A program made the position numbers and the translations under genes. The notes under the pieces are model-generated. The model was given only the letters and a program-made list of their open reading frames with translations. It made no database searches and had not been told where the DNA came from. Positions 9,497 through 18,880 of a stretch of 64,000 bases of DNA are shown here, piece by piece. How positions within the stretch are numbered: the stretch's first letter is position 1; the number at the start of each line of letters is the position of its first letter. Origin of the DNA: Agarivorans sp050870875 (lineage in GTDB: Bacteria > Pseudomonadota > Gammaproteobacteria > Enterobacterales > Celerinatantimonadaceae); contig NZ_CP194041.2 of NCBI RefSeq assembly GCF_050870875.2, forward strand, positions 806,001 to 870,000, in the 5' to 3' direction.

Positions 9497-9707
9497 AAAC
9501 GCTTTATATTCCGTTAGTTAAGACTGCATTTATTGGAAGAGTTATGAACACATATTTTCAGTATGCTGCAGTATACCTGCTCTCTTCATTCTCGTTTTTA
9601 CGGCTTGTGTGACACTTGCTAGTGAATTATTTGTCCCGTTATGTAGCCAATCTCTCCCTTGTTGAAATGATTGTGCTTATCGATGGACGTCATTTGTGAG
9701 CCTCGAT

Positions 9708-10622
9708 TCAACAGCGTTCATGCTGTTGGAAATGACTGGTGAGTTTATCATGCATAAAGCTGCCTAATCGTTCGATGTTATTTACCGAAGGATAGTTGGG
9801 GCGCACCACAAAGGCGATTTCTCGATGGGGGCCTTTTTCATCGAGGCGCACCGAGGCCAGAGAAGGGCGATGTTGTACCAAGCTTTCTAAGGCCATTTGT
9901 GGCAACAAGGTGGTGCCCATTTTACTGACCACTAATTCGATCAGCGTATTTAGGCTAGTGCCACTGAGGCTATGGCCAGCATCTGATGAGATATTACAGG
10001 CCGACAGTACATGATCTTTTAAACAATGCCCTTCTTTGAGCAACATTAAATTAGATTGTTGCATTTCTTTGGCTCTGACCGTGGCTTGGGTGGTCATTTT
10101 ATTGTCTTTATGAGCGATCCAATAAAAATCCTCTTGCCAGAATGGAAAGTGCAATAAGTTCTGACATGGATAGGGAAGCGCTAAAATCGCAGCATCGAGC
10201 TTACCGTTAGTGACTTCCGAGACCAATTGCTGAGACTGATCCTCTATTACGGTGAGTTCTAACTGTGGATAGGTTTCCAGCAACGAAGGCAATACTAAAG
10301 GGAGTAGATAAGGCGCAATGGTTGGGATCACGCCAATCGACATTGGCGTGCTTAGTGGGTTTTGAGTGGACTCGACTAGTTTGCCGATGTCGCCCATTTG
10401 CAATGAAATTGCTCGCGCTTTCTCTAGTAGTTGTTTTCCCAAGGGGGTGACCAGTACTTTTTTGTTGTCTCGCTCAAATACCTGAAAGCCAAGTTTACGT
10501 TCCATATCGGTGATGGCAGTGCTTAAGGCCGATTGAGAGACTGCGCAAGCATCGGCGGCATTCTTAAAATGCAAATGCTGTTCAATGGCTAGCGCGTAAT
10601 GAATTTGCTTCAAGGAGATCAT
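9708..10622 (-). CDS. oxyR: Hydrogen-peroxide-sensing LysR regulator OxyR
   Basis: 304 residues: an N-terminal winged helix-turn-helix (about 1-60, HFKNAADACAVSQSALSTAI) and a LysR substrate domain. The two redox cysteines of OxyR are present in GHCLKDHVLSAC near residue 200, matching Cys199 and Cys208 of E. coli, which form the regulatory disulfide. It is divergent from ahpC with a 225-nt spacer, so the two probably share a control region, and OxyR is expected to activate ahpCF and repress itself. The assignment rests on the cysteine pair plus context. Confidence 0.92.
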   Translation of the reverse strand: MISLKQIHYALAIEQHLHFKNAADACAVSQSALSTAITDMERKLGFQVFERDNKKVLVTPLGKQLLEKARAISLQMGDIGKLVESTQNPLSTPMSIGVIPTIAPYLLPLVLPSLLETYPQLELTVIEDQSQQLVSEVTNGKLDAAILALPYPCQNLLHFPFWQEDFYWIAHKDNKMTTQATVRAKEMQQSNLMLLKEGHCLKDHVLSACNISSDAGHSLSGTSLNTLIELVVSKMGTTLLPQMALESLVQHRPSLASVRLDEKGPHREIAFVVRPNYPSVNNIERLGSFMHDKLTSHFQQHERC

Positions 10623-10847
10623 AGATATACCGCTCTCTATTTAAAATTTGAGTCACCAATACAGCGACCTTCAAGTGATTTGATGATTCACTATATTTTC
10701 AAATATTCAATATGCGTTCTAAAAAACAGAAGGTCAACTTCAATTTTTCCAACTGTAACCGAAGCTCGATCCGAGACATTATAGCTTCACTGCCAAGGCG
10801 GCAGACCAAATTAACTAATAACAACTCATTATGACTGGAGAAATTAA
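10623..10847. promoter_or_regulatory. Divergent oxyR/ahpC control region
   Basis: 225 AT-rich nt between divergent oxyR and ahpC. ATAG...CTAT spacings occur just upstream of the oxyR start (10621-10640), loosely like half of an OxyR site (ATAG-N7-CTAT repeats), but I cannot show a full four-part site. ahpC has GGAG at a good distance before its ATG. Regulation is inferred from gene order. Confidence 0.4.
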
Positions 10848-11411
10848 ATGTCTGTAATTAACACTGAAATCAAACCTTTTAACGCAAGTGCTTTTAAACA
10901 AGGTGAATTCATCGAGGTAAGTGACGCGGATCTAAAAGGCAAATGGGCGGTCTTCTTCTTCTATCCAGCTGACTTTACCTTTGTTTGTCCAACTGAGCTA
11001 GGCGACGTGGCTGACTACTACGACGAATTTCAATCTCGTGGCGTAGAAATTTACTCGGTTTCAACCGATACCCACTTCACGCACAAAGCGTGGCACGATT
11101 CTTCAGAAACCATTGGTAAAATCCAATACACCATGATTGGTGACCCAAATGGCGCGATTACACGTAACTTTGAAGTCATGCGTGAAGCACAAGGCTTAGC
11201 TGACCGTGGTACCTTCATCGTTGACCCTGATGGCATCATCCAAGCGGTAGAAATCACTGCTGAAGGGATTGGCCGTAACGCTGAAGACTTACTGCGCAAA
11301 GTAAAAGCTGCCCAATATGTGGCTGCTCACCCAGGTGAAGTATGTCCAGCTAAATGGAAAGAAGGTGAAGCGACGCTTGCGCCATCTTTAGACCTAGTCG
11401 GCAAAATCTAA
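10848..11411 (+). CDS. ahpC: Alkyl hydroperoxide reductase subunit C (2-Cys peroxiredoxin)
   Basis: 187 residues, the exact size class of bacterial AhpC. The peroxidatic Cys is in FTFVCPTEL (about residue 47) and the resolving Cys is in GEVCPAKW (about 166), so it is a typical 2-Cys enzyme. It reduces H2O2, organic peroxides and peroxynitrite in the cytoplasm and is re-reduced by AhpF, encoded 125 nt downstream. Codon use looks strongly biased, as for a highly expressed protein. Divergent from oxyR. Confidence 0.97.
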   Translation: MSVINTEIKPFNASAFKQGEFIEVSDADLKGKWAVFFFYPADFTFVCPTELGDVADYYDEFQSRGVEIYSVSTDTHFTHKAWHDSSETIGKIQYTMIGDPNGAITRNFEVMREAQGLADRGTFIVDPDGIIQAVEITAEGIGRNAEDLLRKVKAAQYVAAHPGEVCPAKWKEGEATLAPSLDLVGKI

Positions 11412-11419
11412 TGAGTAAT

Positions 11420-11469
11420 GATTCGCAGCCTTCGCGAATCAAGACGAGTCGGGGCCAGATGTTCGGCCC
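11420..11469 (+). promoter_or_regulatory. Two consecutive hairpins between ahpC and ahpF
   Basis: Hairpin 1: GATTCGC (11420-11426) with GCGAATC (11434-11440). Hairpin 2: GGGCC (11452-11456) with GGCCC (11465-11469). Neither has a proper T-tract, so full termination is unlikely. They may lower ahpF expression relative to ahpC or protect the ahpC 3' end. Confidence 0.45.
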
Positions 11470-11535
11470 TGATAATTATTGAATTTGTTGCTTGAGCCAA
11501 TAGGGCTTAACGACGCAAACATCAGGAGACTTATT

Positions 11536-13128
11536 GTGCTTACTCAACAAATCTTAGACGCTTTAAAACAATACACGGCATCCATGCAAAACAGCGTGAA
11601 TCTTGTGATTCAAACTGGTCAGCATAGTAAACGACAAGAATTAGTGGACTATCTTACTGGGATCAGTGGCGTAAGCGAACAGCTTAGCATTGAACAGCGA
11701 GATACCCAGGGCGAGCTTCGCAGCCCACTTAGCTTTACCCTTGAAGCAGATGGAGAAGCCACTGGTATTCAATTTTCAGGTATTCCAGGCGGCCATGAAT
11801 TTAATTCCTTGGTGTTGGCTATTTTACATAGTTCTGGTACGGCGATTCGCTTAGATGAGCGTTTGAAGTCGACCATTGCCAACATCAAAGACAAATTACA
11901 CTTTGAAGTTTTTGTTAGCCTAAGCTGTCATAACTGTCCTGAAGTGGTTCAGGCATTAAACCAATTTGCGCTGCTGAATCCGAACATTAGCAGTGAAATG
12001 ATTGATGGCGGTTTATACCCCGATTTAATTAAGACTCGCGACATTCAAGGTGTGCCCTCGGTCTACCTAAATGGTGAATTATTTGCCAATGGTAAGGTGG
12101 ATGCAGCCGAGCTAGTAGACAAGTTGTTAGCCTTATACCCAGAGGCAGCTAAAGGCAGCGCTGCTGAGGCGCTTCCTTTACAAGATGTCACGGTGATTGG
12201 CGGTGGCCCTGCGGGTGCTAGTGCCGCTATTTACAGTGCTCGCAAGGGCTTAAAGGTGACCTTAATAGCCGATCGTTTGGGCGGTCAGGTAAAAGATACG
12301 ATGGGCATTGAAAACTTAATTTCGGTGTCTAAAACCACCGGCCCTGAGCTTGCAGGTGCCTTACAAGCACATATGAATGATTACGAGATCACCACCAAAG
12401 AACATATTCGAGTAACAGAGGTGATAGATCTAGGTGATCGTAAAAAGTTGCTATTGAGCACTGGTGAAGAAATTGAAACCAAAACGCTTATTTTAGCCAC
12501 TGGTGCTCGCTGGCGTGAACTGGGCGTGCCGGGTGAGAAAGAAAACATCGGCAATGGCGTGGCCTACTGTCCTCACTGTGATGGCCCCTTCTTTAAGGGC
12601 AAAGATGTCGCAGTGGTTGGTGGCGGTAACTCCGGTATCGAAGCAGCACTCGATTTAGCCAATATCGTGAAATCGGTCACCGTGTTTGAATTTATGCCTG
12701 AACTGCGTGCAGACCAAGTGTTGGTAGATAAGGCAGAAGCTACCGCAAATATTCAAATTCGGCGTAATGTTGCCACCAAACAGGTGCTTGCAGAGAAGGG
12801 TAAAGTTACCGCGCTTGAGTATCAAGAACGCGACGGTGGTGAAGTACAGCAGCAGCAGTTACAGGGCATTTTTGTGCAGATTGGACTGGTACCCAACAGT
12901 CAGTTTGTCAGCTCGGTGGTCGATACCACGGCGCGCGGTGAGATTATTATTGATGAAAAATGTCAAACCTCGGTACCCGGGATCTATGCTTGTGGTGATG
13001 TGTCTACAGTGCCTTACAAGCAAATTGTAGTGGCTATGGGCGAAGGTGCTAAAGCTTCTTTAGCGGCCTTTGAATACTTACTCACTGCACCTAGTAGTGA
13101 TGAAGAACAACAAAAACAAGTTGCATAA
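11536..13128 (+). CDS. ahpF: Alkyl hydroperoxide reductase subunit F (AhpC reductase)
   Basis: 530 residues from the GTG at 11536, which follows CAGGAG by 7 nt and aligns with the start of E. coli AhpF. An upstream TTG (11479) would add 19 unlikely residues. Order: N-terminal double thioredoxin-like domain with CHNC (about residue 137), an FAD domain starting IGGGPAGASAAIYSARKG (about 220), and a thioredoxin-reductase-type NAD domain with catalytic CPHC (about 353) and GGGNSGIEAALDLA. It passes electrons from NADH via FAD and the two disulfides to AhpC. Confidence 0.96.
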   Translation: MLTQQILDALKQYTASMQNSVNLVIQTGQHSKRQELVDYLTGISGVSEQLSIEQRDTQGELRSPLSFTLEADGEATGIQFSGIPGGHEFNSLVLAILHSSGTAIRLDERLKSTIANIKDKLHFEVFVSLSCHNCPEVVQALNQFALLNPNISSEMIDGGLYPDLIKTRDIQGVPSVYLNGELFANGKVDAAELVDKLLALYPEAAKGSAAEALPLQDVTVIGGGPAGASAAIYSARKGLKVTLIADRLGGQVKDTMGIENLISVSKTTGPELAGALQAHMNDYEITTKEHIRVTEVIDLGDRKKLLLSTGEEIETKTLILATGARWRELGVPGEKENIGNGVAYCPHCDGPFFKGKDVAVVGGGNSGIEAALDLANIVKSVTVFEFMPELRADQVLVDKAEATANIQIRRNVATKQVLAEKGKVTALEYQERDGGEVQQQQLQGIFVQIGLVPNSQFVSSVVDTTARGEIIIDEKCQTSVPGIYACGDVSTVPYKQIVVAMGEGAKASLAAFEYLLTAPSSDEEQQKQVA

Positions 13129-13149
13129 ACACTCATTTCCCTGAGTCTT

Positions 13150-13177
13150 GGGCTGGCTTTGCCAGTCCTTTTTTTGC
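13150..13177 (+). terminator. Rho-independent terminator after ahpF
   Basis: Stem GGGCTGGC/GCCAGTCC (one G-T pair) with a short T loop, followed by seven or more T. It starts about 20 nt after the ahpF stop. Confidence 0.85.
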
Positions 13178-13319
13178 GTGAGCAATGGGTAATAAGCAAA
13201 TCTTTAGTTGAACATTGATTAGCAACTATTGGTGCTATACAGCCGCATAATTAAAAGAAACGCAATTGACCTTGGATGGAAAGCAAGCCAATGATAAGCA
13301 GATAGATAAATAGCACCAC

Positions 13320-13520
13320 CTAGTTATATGAACGAAAGTAAGAGTGCGGATCAGTTTGATAAATTAAGGTCGAACGATAAACAGTATACCCAGCCGCAAT
13401 AGAACACCATGAAATGGCTAAATAATGCCCGGCTTCGATTGCTGTTGGCCATATTTCTAAAACTGAGTTTGCCAGGCAAATGACACCACCAAGCCATATC
13501 AGTCGCCCTAATATTTTCAT
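13320..13520 (-). CDS. Small hypothetical membrane protein
   Basis: 66 residues starting MKILGRLIWLGG, with two hydrophobic stretches (about 4-22 and 34-50) and a polar C-terminus. The ATG at 13520 follows GGAGGGAGAG at an ideal distance, which supports it over a longer in-frame start. No family recognised. Monocistronic; its 3' end faces the ahpF terminator. Confidence 0.55.
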   Translation of the reverse strand: MKILGRLIWLGGVICLANSVLEIWPTAIEAGHYLAISWCSIAAGYTVYRSTLIYQTDPHSYFRSYN

Positions 13521-13738
13521 TAAACTCTCCCTCCTTGCTTCGTCACACAACGAACAACTAACTGATTATCAAGCTTTTTACTATGTATCAGTAGACACGG
13601 ACAATCAATAATAATGATTGACTACTGAATCATGCGAACACTTGTGTAAAGAAAGGATTCAACAAATGTGAAGAAACAATTGTTGATTAATCGGTGAAGC
13701 GTATAGAAAAAGGAGGGGAATAAGTGCTGGAGGAACAG

Positions 13739-13766
13739 CCAGCGAAGCGCCAAGGCCCTTCGCTGG
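13739..13766. other. Hairpin downstream of the ABC transporter operon
   Basis: Perfect 9-bp stem CCAGCGAAG/CTTCGCTGG with a 10-nt loop, about 30 nt beyond the stop of the minus-strand ATPase gene. On the minus strand no T-run follows, so it is probably a 3'-end stabiliser or weak terminator. Confidence 0.5.
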
Positions 13767-13793
13767 TTTAAGTTTCGCGATGAATCGTCAAAC

Positions 13794-14597
13794 TTAGCTG
13801 CCTAACAATAACTTGTCGTCGTCTAGCTCGGTATCATCGTTACGCGCCTTGGCAAACAGTTCTAGTAAGTCTTTTACTTCACTGTTAGCGCGGGTCTCGC
13901 CAGATAAATCAAACACAATTTTGCCTTCATGTAGCATGATGGTGCGCGAGCCATAATCCAATGCTTGACGCATCGAATGGGTCACCATCATCACCGTCAG
14001 TTGCTTTTCGGCAATAATTTGTGAAGATATATCCATGATCAAGGCCGCCGTTTTTGGATCGAGTGCCGCGGTATGTTCATCCAATAGCAGGATACTGCTG
14101 GGTTGCAAGGCCGACATCAGCAAACTTACCGATTGTCGTTGACCACCCGATAACAAACCCATTTCGGCATCTAAGCGATTTTCTAGACCTAGATTAAGAC
14201 GACTCAACTGCTCGCGAAACAATTTGCGCAAGGATGAATTGAGCGCTGTACTCAGCTTGCCACGACTGCCCCTCCCGTAAGCCAAAGCCATGTTTTCTTC
14301 AACCGTGAGCGTACCACAGGTGCCGGCCAAGGGATCTTGAAATACTCGGGCAATATCTTTGGTGCGTCCAGTGGCCGGTAGGGAAGTCACATTGCGTTCA
14401 TCGAAAAATATCTTGCCCTTGTGGGAAGATACGTCTCCAGCAATGGCATTGAGCAAGGTTGACTTACCTGCACCGTTAGAGCCAATCACGGTTACAAATT
14501 GACTTTGAGGAATGGTTAAATCGATGCCCCTCAATGCCAGTTTTTCGGTGGGTAAACCGCGATTAAAGGTAACGTGTAAATTTTCACAAAGGATCAT
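13794..14597 (-). CDS. ABC transporter ATP-binding protein (partner of PF04392-type binding protein)
   Basis: 267 residues. Walker A IGSNGAGKSTL (about residue 39), the ABC signature LSGGQ (about 150), Walker B ILLLDEHTAALDP (about 172) and the switch His in MVTHSMRQA. It should power import through the permease, whose gene it overlaps by 4 nt (translational coupling). The three-gene order binding protein-permease-ATPase matches TrpXYZ-like systems; in some relatives the substrate is an aromatic amino acid, but the substrate here cannot be read from sequence. Confidence 0.88.
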   Translation of the reverse strand: MILCENLHVTFNRGLPTEKLALRGIDLTIPQSQFVTVIGSNGAGKSTLLNAIAGDVSSHKGKIFFDERNVTSLPATGRTKDIARVFQDPLAGTCGTLTVEENMALAYGRGSRGKLSTALNSSLRKLFREQLSRLNLGLENRLDAEMGLLSGGQRQSVSLLMSALQPSSILLLDEHTAALDPKTAALIMDISSQIIAEKQLTVMMVTHSMRQALDYGSRTIMLHEGKIVFDLSGETRANSEVKDLLELFAKARNDDTELDDDKLLLGS

Positions 14598-15496
14598 TGG
14601 TTGGCCTCCTTAGCGCGTTTGGCTTTCCACTCGTTACGTAACTGCGGAAAGATTAAGGCAAGTCCAACTAACACCGCGGTAATCAGGTTTAAGTCGGAGG
14701 CGGTGAAGCCAAGGAAATCAGCGTTTAAGGCCATCGATACCGCCACCCGATAAAGTAACGAGCCAACAATACAGCTCAATATAATCACTAACATTGAGCG
14801 GCTGGCAAACAAGGATTGACCAATAATCACTGCCGCTAAACCCACCACAATGGTACCAATGCCCATGGTGGAATCAGCAAAGCCGTTGGTTTGGGCGAAT
14901 AGGCCGCCCGCTAAGCCAACTAAGCCATTGGATAATGCCAAGCCCACATAGACTTTTTCTTTCACCACTATCCCATTGGCTTGTGCCATGCGGGGATTAG
15001 CCCCGACTGCACGCATGGCTAGGCCATATTGGGTATTTAAAAACCAAGCGACAGCGATGCCAGCAAGTACCGCGCATACTGCGACAAAAATCACCTTGAG
15101 ATACATGTTATCCAGGCCCAAACCTTCAAAAGGTGTGAGCACCGTTGGTTCCATAATCAAGGCGACATTTGGTTTGCCCATCACCCTCAGATTAATGGTG
15201 TATAGGGCAGTCATGGTAAGAATACTGGCCAGCAAGTGTAAAATGTTAAAACGCAAGTTGAGCCATGCCGTAACTAAACCGGCACAAGCTGCCGCAAGGG
15301 TTCCAATGAGTGTGGCGAGGTAGGCATTTACCCCCATCACAATCAGTGAAGCGGTGACTGCCGCACCTAAGGTAAAACTACCGTCTACGGTGAGATCGGG
15401 AAAGTCTAAAATGCGGAAAGTCAAATAAACACCGATGGCGACCAACCCGAAGATAAAGCCGATTTCAAGGGTGCCTAAAAATGCAAACATTGACAT
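14594..15496 (-). CDS. ABC transporter permease (branched-chain amino-acid-like fold, TrpY-type)
   Basis: 300 residues, eight or more hydrophobic helices. The stretch YGLAMRAVGANPRMAQANGI (about 155-175) is the EAA-like coupling loop typical of the LivH/RbsC permease superfamily. It sits between the binding-protein gene (12 nt upstream) and the ATPase gene (4-nt overlap), so the three form one operon. As the only permease, it probably acts as a homodimer in the inner membrane. Confidence 0.88.
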   Translation of the reverse strand: MSMFAFLGTLEIGFIFGLVAIGVYLTFRILDFPDLTVDGSFTLGAAVTASLIVMGVNAYLATLIGTLAAACAGLVTAWLNLRFNILHLLASILTMTALYTINLRVMGKPNVALIMEPTVLTPFEGLGLDNMYLKVIFVAVCAVLAGIAVAWFLNTQYGLAMRAVGANPRMAQANGIVVKEKVYVGLALSNGLVGLAGGLFAQTNGFADSTMGIGTIVVGLAAVIIGQSLFASRSMLVIILSCIVGSLLYRVAVSMALNADFLGFTASDLNLITAVLVGLALIFPQLRNEWKAKRAKEANQ

Positions 15497-15508
15497 TATA
15501 TGGCCTTA

Positions 15509-16468
15509 TTATTTGAAGATCTTATTGGCGCGCTTAAGCACACTCGCCGGAACCTCAATCCCCATGCGTTGGGCGATTTTAGGGTTCACATAAAGATCGG
15601 TGCCTTCGGCCATTTTTACATCGATGTTGCCAGGTTTTTCGCCTTGCAAGATGCGTAGTACAATTTCACCAGTTTGATGGCCTAAGTCGGCGTAGTTATA
15701 ACCGACAGCTGCAACCGCACCTCGTTCTACCGAAGCTGTATCTGCGGCAAATACTGGGATTTTTGCATCGATCCCTACTTTTACTACCGATTCAAAGGCG
15801 CTAATAATGGTGTTGTCGGTGGAGCAGTAGATGGCATCAGCTTTACCCACAAGTTGTTTGCTGGCGATCATCACGTCTGAAGATTTAGGTGCAGCCGATT
15901 CGATCACTTCGATACCCATGGCAGCAGCGGCTTCGGTCATCGCTTTTACAATTGCCACAGAGTTCGCTTCGCCTGGATTGAAAGGAATGCCCAAGCGTTT
16001 GATATTAGGCATAAATTCTTTGATTAGTTCGAGCTGTTGTTGAACGTTAACCATGTCGCTTAGGCCAGTCACATTGCCACCGGGTTTGATTAGGCTAGGG
16101 ACAACTTTTGCACCAATTGGGTCGGTGACTACCGAAAATACCACCGGAATGTTTTTACTGGCACTCACTGCGGCTTGCGCTGAGGGGGTGGCGATGGCCA
16201 CGATGACATCGGGTTGGTCGCCTACCATTTTACGAGCAATTTGCGAAGCAATTGCTGGTTGACCTTGGGCGCTTTCATAGGTGAATTTAAGTGCATCACC
16301 GCTGTAGCCATTTTCTGCCAAGTATTCTTTCACGCCATCGCGTACGGCGTCTAAGGCTGGGTGTTCAACAATGGCGGTGGTGGCAACATATACCTGTTTC
16401 GCTTGAAGGGGGATACAGATCATTGCAGCGGAAAGCAGCATGGTTTTAAGCGCAGCATGTAGCTTCAT
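15509..16468 (-). CDS. ABC transporter substrate-binding protein (PF04392, TrpX-like)
   Basis: 319 residues from the ATG at 16468, which follows AAGGACG. A longer in-frame start would put 20 residues before an otherwise clean signal peptide (MKLHAALKTMLLSAAMICIPLQAKQ). Family features include AIATPSAQAA (about 90), the SVVTDPIGAKVVPSLI stretch (about 110) and AVGYNYADLGHQTGEI (about 255), all typical of the ABC_sub_bind family. A periplasmic ligand binder for the permease/ATPase encoded downstream. Ligand unknown. Confidence 0.88.
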   Translation of the reverse strand: MKLHAALKTMLLSAAMICIPLQAKQVYVATTAIVEHPALDAVRDGVKEYLAENGYSGDALKFTYESAQGQPAIASQIARKMVGDQPDVIVAIATPSAQAAVSASKNIPVVFSVVTDPIGAKVVPSLIKPGGNVTGLSDMVNVQQQLELIKEFMPNIKRLGIPFNPGEANSVAIVKAMTEAAAAMGIEVIESAAPKSSDVMIASKQLVGKADAIYCSTDNTIISAFESVVKVGIDAKIPVFAADTASVERGAVAAVGYNYADLGHQTGEIVLRILQGEKPGNIDVKMAEGTDLYVNPKIAQRMGIEVPASVLKRANKIFK

Positions 16469-16856
16469 CAATTCGTCCTTTTTAATTGTATTTGCGTTGT
16501 ATTTGCATAGCTCGCTAGTGTACTCCACCGTTTAAGCGCTGCAAACCGCTAGTCTCTTTAAACTGCCAGCTAGACCGTGATTAAGCACATTTTGTGGTGA
16601 TTATTCATGTTTAGTTGCGCAAATGGTGACTGTTCGAGCTTAATAAAGGGTCTCATTTTTTAGATTAAGTTGTGGTTATTGCCATTATTGTTGGTTTTAT
16701 CAACTGGGTGGTGGTTTCATTGCCTTAGTTTTATGCGACATTTTGTGGAATAAACCGTATAAAATTTATATCATTTAATGATTAAATTTGGGCTCATCAT
16801 TGCCAATAGCAGTGGATTGTTAGCCCGCCAACTCGTGACCATAAGATAACCAAGCC
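16469..16856. other. Divergent intergenic region between the ABC operon and endonuclease I
   Basis: 388 nt that must carry the promoters of both flanking divergent transcripts. It is AT-rich, especially 16740-16790. I see no gene, RNA or clear operator. Confidence 0.4.
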
Positions 16857-17606
16857 TTGAATCGATATTTCGCCCTTTTTCGCCCTTTTGTATGGTGGCT
16901 GCTACTACTTGTTTCTAGCTCGGTGTTTGCCGATGGTAATCTCACCATTGAGTCATTTAGTAAGGCAAAGCGCTTATTACTTGAAAAGGTCTATGTTGAG
17001 CCTTCCGACAGGAAGACCCTGTATTGTGAAGCTCGGTTTGATAGTCAACGCAAATTGACGCTGGATCGAGGTTTCTCAAGTCCAAAATATAAAAATCGCT
17101 TGGCTAAATACGAAACTGAGCACGTGGTGCCAGCAGAAAATTTTGGCCGTAGTTTTGTGGCGTGGCGGAAAGGTCATCCTTTGTGTGTTAACTCAAAGGG
17201 CAAAGCCTATAAAGGGCGAAAATGTGCTGAAAAGGTTAATGCTGAGTACCGTTTGATGCAGGCTGATCTGTATAATTTGTTCCCAGCGATTGGTGCGGTG
17301 AATGCCAGTCGCTCTAATTATAACTTCACTCTACTTAGCAGTAATGCTTCCAGTTTTGGCTCTTGTGATATGCGGATCAAAAATCGCAAGGTTCAGCCTC
17401 CGGAGTCTGCGCGCGGACAAATTGCCAGAAGTTACTTATATATGGAAGCGAGTTACCCCAAATATAAGATGAGCGCGAGTCAACGACAGTTAATGCAAGC
17501 CTGGAATAAGCAATATCCAGTCAGTGGTTTTGAATGTAAACGCGCAGCAAGAATTCAACAAGTGCAGCACAATGTGAACCCGGTATTGCACAAGCTATGT
17601 GGTTGA
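16857..17606 (+). CDS. Secreted/periplasmic endonuclease I (EndA/Dns family)
   Basis: 249 residues with a signal peptide (about 1-25, cleavage near VFADG). The catalytic motif TEHVVPAENFG (about residue 87) matches the EHVVPAW motif of EndA and Vibrio Vvn, whose His is the general base. Downstream MQADLYNLFPAIGAVNASRSNY is the metal-binding Asn region of the family, and cysteines are placed for disulfides. It degrades DNA without sequence preference in the periplasm or outside the cell. The start is TTG; an in-frame ATG is lacking near the signal peptide. Monocistronic. Confidence 0.93.
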   Translation: MNRYFALFRPFVWWLLLLVSSSVFADGNLTIESFSKAKRLLLEKVYVEPSDRKTLYCEARFDSQRKLTLDRGFSSPKYKNRLAKYETEHVVPAENFGRSFVAWRKGHPLCVNSKGKAYKGRKCAEKVNAEYRLMQADLYNLFPAIGAVNASRSNYNFTLLSSNASSFGSCDMRIKNRKVQPPESARGQIARSYLYMEASYPKYKMSASQRQLMQAWNKQYPVSGFECKRAARIQQVQHNVNPVLHKLCG

Positions 17607-17726
17607 TTAACCGAGTGCAACACCATCAGAGTTATTCAGGCTAAAGGTTTTGCTCTGATTGCTTAAGAGTTGATGCTGACAGCAGCATGATAAGCGGATA
17701 TTGATATAGCAAAGCAGTCGCATGGC

Positions 17727-18788
17727 TTAGTGGCAAAGCTCTGTTAATAAGCCGGGGTGTTGGTAGCTTAAGGCGTAGCCGAGCTTACCCAGATGTTTTT
17801 TCTTGCCTTTACAAAGTAATTGCTTAAAGCGTTTAGAGCTCTGTTTGTTCCAAGCTTTTTTTTGTCCCAGTTGTTGGGCGCTGTAGTGGCTTTGGGCGAT
17901 GACTTTATCGGGTGCATAGGCCAGCATCTGTCTTGCAACTTGTTCTATTTTAGCGAGATAGTAGTCGCTATCGCTTAAACGAGCTGGGTCAATGGAGATG
18001 TCTTCTGCCAGCGTTTGTCCCCAATGAAATTCTAGAAAATTAATTGGAGCTGCCTGTGTTTTATCCCAGCCTATGCCATTGGCAAAATAGACTAGGGAGC
18101 GAAAAGCTTGGTTGGCCAAAAATTGCCGACCCACATGTTTTGGCATGTCTTGGTAATCTATTGCTGCGCCCTTAACACTAAACTGCCAACTATTGTTACT
18201 ACTAGCGAGATCTTGCCAAAATTGCGCCATTGGAGTTTCGGTTTGGGTGCTTGGCTTTGACCAATTCTCTTGAATTTTTACCAGTACCGGCATGTTTGCA
18301 CCTCCTCTGCGCATATCCATAAAAGTGCTAAAGGTATGGTGACCATCGGTCAGGTAAAGTTGGCCGTCGGGTGCGACGATGGCTGTTTTTATATCACTGG
18401 AGCGGCTGACTAATGCTTGTGAGCAGCTGAAGCTAGCTGGCTGCAAAGGGGAAGACTGTGCATTCCATTTTACTTTGTTGCTGCTTGCCCCATAAGACTC
18501 ACAAATTTCTTGATACATCTTTTGTGGTTCGGCTTGGTAGCGCCCCAATTTGTAATTCACTTGGTCATGGCCAATTAGCGCCTGAGTGGGACGTAAATCC
18601 CCAAGCTTAATCCAGCGAAATTGACCTTTTTCAAAGTCGAATGGTTTGGTTTGTAGATCGGTTTTAAGCGAAGCTAAATAGGGATCACTCTGGCTTATTT
18701 TTGCTTGGCAAGCGGTGCTTAATAAGGCCGCAAACAAAGCAATGGCAAGCCCCCATGGGGCGTGTGATTTTGGTGAAATCAATACCAT
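17727..18788 (-). CDS. Secreted lipoprotein with ParB/sulfiredoxin-like domain (ParBc_2 type)
   Basis: 353 residues. The N-terminus is a lipoprotein signal: hydrophobic LAIALFAALLSTAC with the lipid-accepting Cys near residue 27. The body has LGDLRPTQALIG and YLTDGHHTFSTFMDMRRGG (about 150), matching the GHHR-like nucleotide-binding core of the ParB/Srx fold (PF08857). Members are usually annotated as putative ParB-like nucleases, with no proven reaction. Being exported, it cannot act in chromosome partitioning. Monocistronic. Why exported proteins carry this fold is unresolved. Confidence 0.75.
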   Translation of the reverse strand: MVLISPKSHAPWGLAIALFAALLSTACQAKISQSDPYLASLKTDLQTKPFDFEKGQFRWIKLGDLRPTQALIGHDQVNYKLGRYQAEPQKMYQEICESYGASSNKVKWNAQSSPLQPASFSCSQALVSRSSDIKTAIVAPDGQLYLTDGHHTFSTFMDMRRGGANMPVLVKIQENWSKPSTQTETPMAQFWQDLASSNNSWQFSVKGAAIDYQDMPKHVGRQFLANQAFRSLVYFANGIGWDKTQAAPINFLEFHWGQTLAEDISIDPARLSDSDYYLAKIEQVARQMLAYAPDKVIAQSHYSAQQLGQKKAWNKQSSKRFKQLLCKGKKKHLGKLGYALSYQHPGLLTELCH

Positions 18789-18880
18789 GGTGTAATCTCC
18801 ATTCCTTTTAAGCCAAGTAAGTTACCGATTTTTAGTGAGGCAAGTATTCTAAGCGCTGTTGATATTCTAATGATGTGTTA

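Noticed and set aside
10621..10640. Full OxyR binding site
   Set aside because: Only part of the four-element ATAG/CTAT pattern can be matched; reported as a general control region instead.
13602..13622. CAATCA/TGATTG dyad upstream of the small membrane gene as an operator
   Set aside because: Short AT-rich symmetry with no known factor match; chance cannot be excluded.
14976..15323. 115-codon ORF opposite the ABC permease
   Set aside because: Shadow frame of a real gene; composition mirrors the membrane helices of the permease.
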